Under the pieces are notes generated by a model. The model was not told where the DNA came from and did no database searches. It saw only the letters and a list, made by a program, of their open reading frames with translations. This document shows, piece after piece, positions 1-7,135 of a stretch of 64,000 bases of DNA. The stretch lies in assembly GCF_001905725.1 (NCBI RefSeq), contig NZ_LIWB01000009.1:186001-250000 (forward strand), written 5' to 3'. The translations under genes and the position numbers were made by a program. Positions within the stretch are counted from its first letter, which is position 1. The number at the start of each line of letters is the position of its first letter. This DNA comes from Streptomyces sp. CB02400 (GTDB lineage: Bacteria > Actinomycetota > Actinomycetes > Streptomycetales > Streptomycetaceae).

Positions 1-1572
1 CCGCGCCCGCAGTTCGCGCACGCCCTGGGCGATACGGGCCTCGGTGTGCGAGTCGACGGCCGAGGTCGGCTCGTCCAGGACGAGCACCTCCGGGTCCGTG
101 ACCAGCGACCGGGCCAGCGCGAGCCGCTGGCGCTGCCCGCCGGACAGGGACCGCCCGCGCTCGGTGATCCGCGCGTCCATCGGGTCGTCGGCGTCCACCG
201 AGCCCTGCACCAGCGCCGCCAGCACGTCCCCGCACTGCGCGGCGTCCAGCGCGTCGCGCGGGTCGACCGCGCCGGACGCGGGCACGTCGAGCAGTTCGCG
301 CAGGGTGCCGGAGAGCAGCACCGGATCCTTGTCCTGCACGAGGACGGCCCGGCGGGCGGAGTCCAGCGGCAGTTCGTCGAGCGGCACCCCGCCGAGCAGC
401 ACCGGGGTGCCCCGCTCGGAGGCGTGCCCGCCGAGCCGTTCGGCCAGCCGTCCCGCCGCGTCCGGGTCCCCGCACACCACGGCGGTGAGCCGGCCCGTGG
501 GGGCGAGCAGACCGGTCTCCGGGTCGTACAGGTCCCCGGCCGGGTCCTCGGCGGCGCGCGATCCCGCGGTGTCCGTGGCCCGCTCCAGCGACAGCACGCG
601 CGCGGCCCGCTTCGCCGAGGGACGCGAGAAGGAGTACGCCATCGCGATCTCCTCGAAGTGCCGCAGCGGGTAGGTGAGCACCATGACCGAGCTGTAGACG
701 GTGACCAGTTCACCGACGGCGATCCGGCCCTCGCGGGCGAGATGGACGCCGTACCAGACCACCGTGATCAGCAGGATCCCCGGCAGCAGCACCTGGATCG
801 CGGCGATCAGGGCCCACATCCTGGCGCTGCGCACGGCGGCGTGGCGGACCTCCTGGGAGGCGCGGCGGTAGCGGTCGAGGAACAGTTCCTCGCCGCCGAT
901 GCCGCGCAGCACGCGCAGCCCGGCGACGGTGTCCGAGGCGAGCTCGGTGGCCCGGCCGGCCTTCTCGCGCTGGACGTCCGCCCGCCGGGTGGCGCGGGGC
1001 AGCAGCGGCAGCACCGCGATCGCCAGCACCGGCAGTCCCACGGCGACGACGACGCCCAGCGCCGGCTGGTAGACGACCAGGCCGACGCAGACCAGCACGA
1101 TGGTGACCGCCGCCGCGGTGAACCGCGACAGGGCCTCCACGAACCACCCGATCTTCTCGACGTCGCCGGTGGAGACCGCCACGACCTCCCCGGCGGCGAC
1201 CCGCCGGGTCAGCGCGGAGCCCAGCGTCGCCGCCTTGCGGGCCAGCAGCTGCTGGACGCGGGCGGCGGCGGTGATCCAGTTGGTGACGGCGGCGCGGTGC
1301 AGGAAGGTGTCGCCGATGGCGTTGCCCGCGCAGGCCAGCGCCATCAGGCCGCCGGCCAGCGCGAGCCGGCCGCCGGAGCGGTCGACCGCGGCCTGGACGG
1401 CGACGCCGACGCAGAACGGCAGCGAGGCCACGGAGGCGAAGTGCAGCAGGCCCCAGGCCAGCGACTTGAGCTGCCCGGACAGCTGATTCCGGAAGAGCCA
1501 CCACAGGAATCGGGGACCCGAGCGCGCGTCGGGCACCCCCGGGTCGGGAAACGGAAGGCCTTGAATCTGCAT
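1..1572 (-). CDS. ABC exporter half-transporter with degenerate Walker A (3' end cut by window)
   Basis: The membrane-spanning part covers roughly residues 30-290 and is followed by an ATPase domain. Only 524 codons are inside the window; the end lies to the left. The signature LSGGQ (residues 476-480) and Walker B VLVLDE (496-501) followed by PTSAVD are intact. The Walker A position reads GDPDAAGRL (368-376) where GxxGxGKST is expected, so the lysine and both key glycines are missing. In heterodimeric ABC exporters one of the two ATP sites is often non-catalytic; this half presumably pairs with a second half encoded further left (inference). The start at the ATG at 1572 is chosen because the reading frame becomes implausible further up; no strong ribosome site is seen. 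It lies 191 bases downstream of a marR gene on the same strand and may be co-transcribed with it. The family call is firm; the substrate is unknown. Confidence 0.85.
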   Translation of the reverse strand, partial: MQIQGLPFPDPGVPDARSGPRFLWWLFRNQLSGQLKSLAWGLLHFASVASLPFCVGVAVQAAVDRSGGRLALAGGLMALACAGNAIGDTFLHRAAVTNWITAAARVQQLLARKAATLGSALTRRVAAGEVVAVSTGDVEKIGWFVEALSRFTAAAVTIVLVCVGLVVYQPALGVVVAVGLPVLAIAVLPLLPRATRRADVQREKAGRATELASDTVAGLRVLRGIGGEELFLDRYRRASQEVRHAAVRSARMWALIAAIQVLLPGILLITVVWYGVHLAREGRIAVGELVTVYSSVMVLTYPLRHFEEIAMAYSFSRPSAKRAARVLSLERATDTAGSRAAEDPAGDLYDPETGLLAPTGRLTAVVCGDPDAAGRLAERLGGHASERGTPVLLGGVPLDELPLDSARRAVLVQDKDPVLLSGTLRELLDVPASGAVDPRDALDAAQCGDVLAALVQGSVDADDPMDARITERGRSLSGGQRQRLALARSLVTDPEVLVLDEPTSAVDSHTEARIAQGVRELRAR

Positions 1573-1763
1573 GACGTCCCAGTGGCTCGGATCAGGGGGT
1601 GGCGGAAACGGGAGAAAGACGGAGGCGCGCAGTCCGAGGACGGCGGCAGCAAACCGTGACAGGTTGACCCCGCTACGTACCGGGAGGCAAACGGTTTTCC
1701 ACACGACCGCACAGAACCGGCGGTCCGGGTGGCCGGCACCGCCGTACCGTCACGTCACACGGG

Positions 1764-2228
1764 TCATACGGACGCGTCGCCGCACCGCGCGGGGACCGTC
1801 CCGTCGATCAGGGTGTCCAGCAACTCGCCCAGGGCCTCGCGCTGGGCGTCCCCCAGCGGGGCCAGGATCTCCTCCGCGGCGGACCGGCGCGCGGCGCGCA
1901 GTTCCCGCAGGGCCGCGCGCCCGTCGTCGGTGAGCTCGATCCGGATCACCCGCCGATTGGCCGGATCCGGCACCCGCCGCACCTTGCCGTTCGCCTCCAG
2001 CCCGTCGACCAGCGTGGTGACGGCGCGGGGGACCACCTCCAGCCGCTCGGCCAGATCGGCCATGCGGGGCGGCGAACCGTAGTGCGCGAGGGTGCGCAGC
2101 AGCCGTGACTGGGCAGGGGTGATACCGAGCTCGCGCCCCGCCAGATGGCGCTTCTGGATGCGATGCACCCGGCGGGTCAGCCGAAGCAGCTGCTCGGCCA
2201 GCAGGCCGTCGGGATCGGGGGCGGTCAT
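1764..2228 (-). CDS. MarR-family transcriptional regulator
   Basis: A 154-residue winged-helix regulator. The recognition region around residues 35-95 has the family pattern: LGITPAQSRLLRTLA, then MADLAERLEVVPRAVTTLVD, then a wing ending in DPANRRVIRIELTDDG. Length is typical of MarR proteins. It is divergent from the ABC exporter at 2350, with a 121-base gap containing a palindrome centred at 2265, and upstream of the ABC half-transporter at 1-1572. MarR proteins commonly repress adjacent exporter genes and are released by small ligands, so control of both flanking transporters is the likely role (inference). The start ATG at 2228 is the first in frame. Confidence 0.88.
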   Translation of the reverse strand: MTAPDPDGLLAEQLLRLTRRVHRIQKRHLAGRELGITPAQSRLLRTLAHYGSPPRMADLAERLEVVPRAVTTLVDGLEANGKVRRVPDPANRRVIRIELTDDGRAALRELRAARRSAAEEILAPLGDAQREALGELLDTLIDGTVPARCGDASV

Positions 2229-2252
2229 ACGGGAACAATATCAGGATGCCGT

Positions 2253-2277
2253 TCATTGTGAGTATAGGTAACAATGA
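2253..2277. promoter_or_regulatory. Palindrome between divergent marR and ABC exporter
   Basis: TCATTGT and ACAATGA form perfect 7-base arms separated by 11 bases. The spacer holds AT-rich TATAGGT, unusual in this GC-rich genome. Position in the divergent intergenic region makes it the best candidate operator for the MarR protein. Binding is inferred, not shown. Confidence 0.55.
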
Positions 2278-2349
2278 GCTGGACTCACCCCGCCCGCGGA
2301 CCCGGGCACCCTCCGCCCGCGAACCCGGGCACCCTTACCGAAGGAGACC

Positions 2350-4152
2350 ATGCACCCCGACCACGAACCCGCCTGGACCCCGCCCGCCGGCGCCAAGGAG
2401 CAACCCCGGCAGGTGCGGCGCATCCTGAAGCTCTTCCGTCCCTACCGGGGCCGCCTCGCGATCGTCGGCCTGCTCGTCGGCGCCGCCTCACTGGTCTCGG
2501 TGGCCACCCCGTTCCTGCTGAAGGCGATCCTCGACGTCGCCATCCCCGAGGGCCGCACCGGGCTGCTCAGCCTGCTCGCGCTCGGCATGATCCTCAGCGC
2601 CGTCCTCACCAGCGTCTTCGGCGTGCTGCAGACCCTGATCTCGACCACCGTCGGCCAGCGCGTGATGCACGACCTGCGCACCGCCGTCTACGGCCGGCTC
2701 CAGCGCATGTCGCTCGCCTTCTTCACCCGCACCCGCACCGGCGAGGTCCAGTCCCGCATCGCCAACGACATCGGCGGCATGCAGGCCACCGTGACCTCCA
2801 CGGCGACGTCCCTGGTCTCCAACCTCACCAGCGTGGTCGCCACCGTCGTCGCGATGCTGGCGCTCGACTGGCGGCTGACCGTGGTCTCCCTGGTCCTGCT
2901 GCCGGTGTTCGTCTGGATCAGCCGCCGCGTCGGCAACGAACGCAAGAAGATCACCACCCAGCGCCAGAAGCAGATGGCGGCGATGGCCGCCACGGTCACC
3001 GAGTCGCTCTCGGTCAGCGGCATCCTGCTCGGCCGCACCATGGGCCGCTCCGACTCCCTGACCGGCGCCTTCTCGGACGAGTCCGAGCGGCTGGTCGACC
3101 TGGAGGTCCGGTCGAACATGGCCGGCCGCTGGCGCATGGCCGTCATCACGATCGTCATGGCCGCCATGCCGGCGATCATCTACTGGACGGCCGGCATCGC
3201 CCTGCAGACGGGCGGCCCCGAGGTCTCCATCGGCACCATCGTCGCCTTCGTCTCGCTCCAGCAGGGGCTGTTCCGCCCGGCCGTGAGCCTGCTGTCCACC
3301 GGCGTCCAGATCCAGACGTCGCTCGCGCTCTTCCAGCGCATCTTCGAGTACCTCGACCTCCCGATCGACATCACCGAGCGCGAAGACCCGGTCCACCTCG
3401 ACCGGGTCAAGGGCGAGGTCCGCTTCGAGGGCGTCACCTTCGGATACGACGACAAGGGCGGCCCCGTCCTCGACGGCATCGACATCACCGTTCCCCCGGG
3501 CGGCAGCCTCGCCGTGGTCGGGCCGACCGGCGCCGGCAAGTCCACCCTCGGCCACCTCGTGCCGCGGCTGTACGACGTCACGGGCGGCCGGGTCACCCTC
3601 GACGGCGTCGACGTCCGCGACCTCGACTTCGACACGCTGGCCCGCGCGGTGGGCGTCGTCTCCCAGGAGACGTACCTCTTCCACGCCTCGGTCGCGGACA
3701 ACCTGCGCTTCGCCAAGCCGGACGCCACCGAAGAGGAACTGCACGCGGCGGCGCGGGCCGCGCAGATCCACGACCACATCGCCGCCCTGCCCGACGGGTA
3801 CGACACGGTGGTCGGCGAGCGCGGCCACCGGTTCTCCGGCGGTGAGAAGCAGCGCCTGGCGATCGCCCGCACCATCCTGCGCGACCCGCCGGTCCTGGTG
3901 CTCGACGAGGCCACCAGCGCCCTGGACACCCGTACCGAGGCCGCCGTCCAGGAGGCCATCGACGCGCTGTCGGCCGACCGCACCACGGTCACCATCGCCC
4001 ACCGGCTGTCCACCGTCCGGAGCGCCGACCAGATCGTGGTCCTCGACTCCGGCCGCGCGGTCGAACGCGGCACGCACGAAGAGCTGCTGGAGCGCGGCGG
4101 GCGCTACGCCGCCCTCGTACGCCGGGACGCCCAACTGGAGCCGACAAGATGA
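2350..4152 (+). CDS. ABC exporter, fused membrane and ATPase domains
   Basis: A 600-residue type-IV exporter half with six predicted membrane helices in residues 35-310 and a complete ATPase domain. Walker A is GPTGAGKST (391-399, lysine 397), signature FSGGEKQRLAIAR (from 495), Walker B VLVLDEATSALD (aspartate 519, glutamate 520), and the switch histidine is in TIAHRLS (551). All catalytic residues are present, so it can work as a homodimer. AAGGAG at 2341-2346 precedes the ATG at 2350 and fixes the start. It is divergent from marR and probably regulated by it. Related proteins export drugs, lipids or peptides; nothing in the sequence shows the substrate. Confidence 0.92.
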   Translation: MHPDHEPAWTPPAGAKEQPRQVRRILKLFRPYRGRLAIVGLLVGAASLVSVATPFLLKAILDVAIPEGRTGLLSLLALGMILSAVLTSVFGVLQTLISTTVGQRVMHDLRTAVYGRLQRMSLAFFTRTRTGEVQSRIANDIGGMQATVTSTATSLVSNLTSVVATVVAMLALDWRLTVVSLVLLPVFVWISRRVGNERKKITTQRQKQMAAMAATVTESLSVSGILLGRTMGRSDSLTGAFSDESERLVDLEVRSNMAGRWRMAVITIVMAAMPAIIYWTAGIALQTGGPEVSIGTIVAFVSLQQGLFRPAVSLLSTGVQIQTSLALFQRIFEYLDLPIDITEREDPVHLDRVKGEVRFEGVTFGYDDKGGPVLDGIDITVPPGGSLAVVGPTGAGKSTLGHLVPRLYDVTGGRVTLDGVDVRDLDFDTLARAVGVVSQETYLFHASVADNLRFAKPDATEEELHAAARAAQIHDHIAALPDGYDTVVGERGHRFSGGEKQRLAIARTILRDPPVLVLDEATSALDTRTEAAVQEAIDALSADRTTVTIAHRLSTVRSADQIVVLDSGRAVERGTHEELLERGGRYAALVRRDAQLEPTR

Positions 4153-4195
4153 AGATATGCCGGGTTTGTGACGGTATGCGGGTTACCGTGCCCGC

Positions 4196-5041
4196 ATGCA
4201 GACGAACACTCCGTCACGGAGCACGATCCGACTGACGCGCCGGGGCCGCCTCGCCCTCGCGGCGCTCGGGGCCGTCGTGGCCGGCACCGCCGTGGCGGTG
4301 CCGCTGCTGATCATGAACGGCGACGACGACTCCCGCCCCACGACCCTGGTGATCCCGGAGGGCTGGCGCGCGAGCCAGGTGTACGCCGCCGTCGACAAGG
4401 TCCTCGACCTGCCCGCCGGCACCACGGAGAAGTCCCTCCCCAAGGCGGACCTGAAGCTGCCCGACGAGGCCGGGGGCAACCCGGAGGGCTACCTCTTCCC
4501 GGCGACCTATCCGCTGAAGGAGAAGGCGACCCCGCAGAAGCTGCTGTCCCGCATGGTCGACACCGCCGACAAGAAGTTCAACGGAGCCCCGATCGCCGCC
4601 GGCGCGCAGCGCAACGCGATGAACGTCTACCAGGCGGTCACCGTCGCGAGCATCGTCCAGGCGGAGGCGGCCACCAAGGCCGACATGGGCAAGGTGGCCC
4701 GGGTGATCTTCAACCGGCTGGAGCGCGGGATGCCGCTCCAGATGGACTCCACCGTCGACTACGCCCTGAACCGCGGGGCGCCGCGTACGACGGCCGCCGA
4801 CACCGAGATCGACAGCCCCTACAACTCCTACCAGCGCATGGGACTGCCCCCGACCCCGATCGACAACCCCGGCGAGGACGCGGTGCGCGCCGCGATCAAC
4901 CCGACTCCGGGCGACTGGCTCTACTTCGTCACCGTCAAGCCGGGCGACACCCGCTTCACGGCCGACTACGCGGAACACCAGCGCAACGTCGCCGAGTCCG
5001 ACGCACAGGGGAAGAAGGCGAGCGAACCGTCGAAGAAGTGA
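4196..5041 (+). CDS. MltG-like (YceG family) cell-wall lytic transglycosylase, short form
   Basis: The 281-residue protein has one N-terminal membrane anchor (about residues 20-40, ending IMNG) and an extracytoplasmic MltG domain. Family landmarks are EGYLFPATYPL, VASIVQAEA with the conserved glutamate of the active-site helix, RVIFNRLERGMPLQMDSTVDY, and GLPPTPIDNPG near the end. MltG cuts nascent peptidoglycan and is thought to end glycan strands. Most Streptomyces members carry a long disordered cytoplasmic N-terminus; this one lacks it, so it is probably a paralogue rather than the main housekeeping copy. It starts 43 bases after the ABC exporter on the same strand; no ribosome site decides the start clearly. 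Confidence 0.82.
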   Translation: MQTNTPSRSTIRLTRRGRLALAALGAVVAGTAVAVPLLIMNGDDDSRPTTLVIPEGWRASQVYAAVDKVLDLPAGTTEKSLPKADLKLPDEAGGNPEGYLFPATYPLKEKATPQKLLSRMVDTADKKFNGAPIAAGAQRNAMNVYQAVTVASIVQAEAATKADMGKVARVIFNRLERGMPLQMDSTVDYALNRGAPRTTAADTEIDSPYNSYQRMGLPPTPIDNPGEDAVRAAINPTPGDWLYFVTVKPGDTRFTADYAEHQRNVAESDAQGKKASEPSKK

Positions 5042-5059
5042 GCGGCACGTCCCCGGCCG

Positions 5060-6130
5060 TCACGCCGCGGCCCGCTCCTCCCGAGCCGGCAGCCGCCTGA
5101 TGTCCCGCACCGCCGCGCGTCCGGCCCGGTTGGCGCCGATGGTGCTCGCCGAAGGACCGTAGCCGACCAGATGGATCCGCGGGTCGGCGACCGCCCGCGT
5201 GCCCTCGACCCGGATGCCGCCGCCCGGCTCCCGCAGCCGCAGCGGGGCGAGGTGCTCGACGGCGGGGCGGAAGCCGGTCGCCCACAGGATGACGTCGGCC
5301 GCCACCCGCCGTCCGTCCGCCCATTCCACACCGTCGGGCGTGATCCGGTCGAACATGGGCTGCCGGTCGAGCACACCGTCCGCCAGACCCCGGCGGATCG
5401 CGTCGTTGAGCGGCAGCCCCGTCACGGAGACGACACTGCGCGGCGGCAGACCCTGCCGTACCCGCTCCTCGACGAGCGCCACGGCCGCCCGGCCCGCCTC
5501 CTCGTCGAAGGGGCCCTCGCGGAAGACCGGGGGCCGCCGGGTCACCCAGGTCGTGGCCGCCGCGTACGGCGCGATCTCCAGCAGGTGCTGGGTGCCCGAG
5601 GCGCCGCCGCCCACCACGACCACCCGCTGCCCGGCGAACGCCTCCGGCCCCGGGTAGCGCGCCGTGTGCAACTGCCGCCCCCGGAAGGTCTCCTGGCCCG
5701 GATAGCGCGGCCAGAACGGCCGGTCCCAGGTACCGGTGGCGTTGATCAGCGCCCGCGTCGACCAGTCGCCGTCCGAGGTCTCCACCAGCAGTCGTCCGCC
5801 GGACCCCTCGCGCACCGCCCGTACGTCCACCGGACGCCGTACCCGCAGGTCGAAGGTCCGCTCGTAGCGGTCGAAGTACTCGCCGATCACCTCGGAGGAG
5901 GCCCGCGCAGGATCGGCGCCGTCAAGCTCCATGCCGGGCAGCGCGTGCATCCCGTGCACCTTGCCGTACGTCAGTGACGGCCACCGGAACTGCCAGGCGC
6001 CGCCGGGACCGGGGGAGTGGTCCAGCACCACGAAGTCGCGGTCCGGCTCGAACCCCGTCCGCCGCAGGTGATAGGCGCTCGACAGTCCGGCCTGCCCGGC
6101 GCCTATGACGACTACCTCGACCTCGCGCAT
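5060..6130 (-). CDS. FAD-dependent monooxygenase/oxidoreductase (FMO-like)
   Basis: A 356-residue flavoprotein. The FAD-binding loop is VVVIGAGQAGLSSAY at the N-terminus and the NADPH-binding loop is VVVVGGGASGTQ near residue 170. Between them is FRGRQLHTARY, close to the FxGxxxHxxxY fingerprint of flavin monooxygenases, and near the C-terminus ILWATGFRP. Such enzymes oxygenate nucleophilic N or S atoms or ketones with NADPH and oxygen; the substrate cannot be read from the sequence. The ATG at 6130 is preferred over an in-frame start 25 codons upstream because that extension would run into the divergent YjbQ gene region and does not look coding. It is convergent with the MltG-like gene. Confidence 0.85.
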   Translation of the reverse strand: MREVEVVVIGAGQAGLSSAYHLRRTGFEPDRDFVVLDHSPGPGGAWQFRWPSLTYGKVHGMHALPGMELDGADPARASSEVIGEYFDRYERTFDLRVRRPVDVRAVREGSGGRLLVETSDGDWSTRALINATGTWDRPFWPRYPGQETFRGRQLHTARYPGPEAFAGQRVVVVGGGASGTQHLLEIAPYAAATTWVTRRPPVFREGPFDEEAGRAAVALVEERVRQGLPPRSVVSVTGLPLNDAIRRGLADGVLDRQPMFDRITPDGVEWADGRRVAADVILWATGFRPAVEHLAPLRLREPGGGIRVEGTRAVADPRIHLVGYGPSASTIGANRAGRAAVRDIRRLPAREERAAA

Positions 6131-6222
6131 GTTGTTCACGTTTCTACCAACCAGGCGGAGGCCGTGGATCTTCCCGTCGGTGCTCCCGCGGGAACCCCGG
6201 CGCATGGGCCAGGATGGAGCAC

Positions 6223-6645
6223 ATGTCCGATGCCTTCACCACCCGAGTCCTGACCATCGCCACCGGCTCCGACGAGAGGGTCGTCGACATCACCGGCGAC
6301 TGCGAGTCCTTCCTGCGGGAGACGGCGGCCGGCCGGGACGGCCTGCTGAACATCTTCGTGCCGCACGCCACGGCGGGGATCGCCGTCATCGAGACCGGCG
6401 CCGGCAGCGACGACGACCTCCTGTCCGCCCTGCACACCCTGCTGCCCGCCGACGACCGCTGGCAGCACCGCCACGGCAGCCCCGGCCACGGCCGCGACCA
6501 CGTCCTGCCCGCCTTCGTCCCGCCGCACGCGACGCTCCCGGTGGTGGACGGACGGTTGGAACTGGGCACCTGGCAGTCGGTGTGCCTGGTCGACACGAAC
6601 GTCTCGAATCACAACCGTCAGGTGCGGTTGAGCTTTCTCGGATAG
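6223..6645 (+). CDS. YjbQ/UPF0047 family protein, last codons replaced by island DNA
   Basis: A 140-residue member of the YjbQ family. Landmarks are IFVPHATAGIAVIE, the HGSPGHGRDHVLPAFVPP histidine cluster, GTWQSVCLVD and a final RQVRLSFLG. Some members have weak thiamine-phosphate synthase activity, but the true role is unknown. GGAG at 6216-6219 sets the start at 6223 rather than the ATG at 6214. The last 15 codons or so use AAT, CGT, TTT and GGA, unlike the rest of the gene. A second version of this C-terminal segment, with more typical codons, is found at 17166-17222. The gene therefore appears to have had its 3' end swapped during entry of the island that follows. Confidence 0.85.
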   Translation: MSDAFTTRVLTIATGSDERVVDITGDCESFLRETAAGRDGLLNIFVPHATAGIAVIETGAGSDDDLLSALHTLLPADDRWQHRHGSPGHGRDHVLPAFVPPHATLPVVDGRLELGTWQSVCLVDTNVSNHNRQVRLSFLG

Positions 6646-6715
6646 GGCGCCTACTCGGTGCGGACTGTAGATGGCAGGTCCGGCCGCACCAACTGCCCCC
6701 GGAGTGAGGCTGCTG

Positions 6716-7045
6716 TCAAGGCTGCCGACGGGTTCCTCGTCTGCTGGCGGTGCAGCAGCCTGCACCCGCGTACACGTTCATGGACACTCGATTCTGGTTG
6801 AAGGACATGGCGGAACGTCCGCAGGACTCGGTCCACGTGGGAACGTGGTAACCAGGAATCGGCTCCATTCGCCACTTCCCGTCGCTGCCCTTGACGGCGC
6901 GTGTGTTCACGCCCTGAGCGCCGCATTTGACAGGGTTCGGGATCTGTCCGCCCCACTTCGTCGGCATGCTTTGGTAGGGCGAGGCGAACGGGAACTCGGG
7001 GGGCAGGGGCCTGCGATGCGGATGCGCCGTCGCCCAGGCGTGCAC
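6716..7045 (-). CDS. Unrecognised small protein, possibly truncated
   Basis: A 109-residue frame starting GTG. About four of five codons end in G or C, well above the local base composition, which supports a real coding past. It contains four cysteines (KCGAQ, ESCGRS and a terminal CC pair), FPFASPYQSMP near residue 20 and a basic C-terminus. The PEFPFASPYQ stretch faintly recalls the DEYPFAST motif of NucA/NucB secreted nucleases, but the key aspartate is absent and no signal peptide is seen, so this is only a possibility. It lies between the YjbQ gene and the DUF4132 operon, on the opposite strand, at the left edge of the island. It could be the tail of a degraded gene. Confidence 0.4.
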   Translation of the reverse strand: MHAWATAHPHRRPLPPEFPFASPYQSMPTKWGGQIPNPVKCGAQGVNTRAVKGSDGKWRMEPIPGYHVPTWTESCGRSAMSFNQNRVSMNVYAGAGCCTASRRGTRRQP

Positions 7046-7135
7046 GGGCCCGACCGTTGTCAGTGCCGAGGTCTAACGTGATCGGTAACTGCTCATGAGG
7101 TCCCCGTGCAACGGGTGACGGGGAGGAACAGCGCC

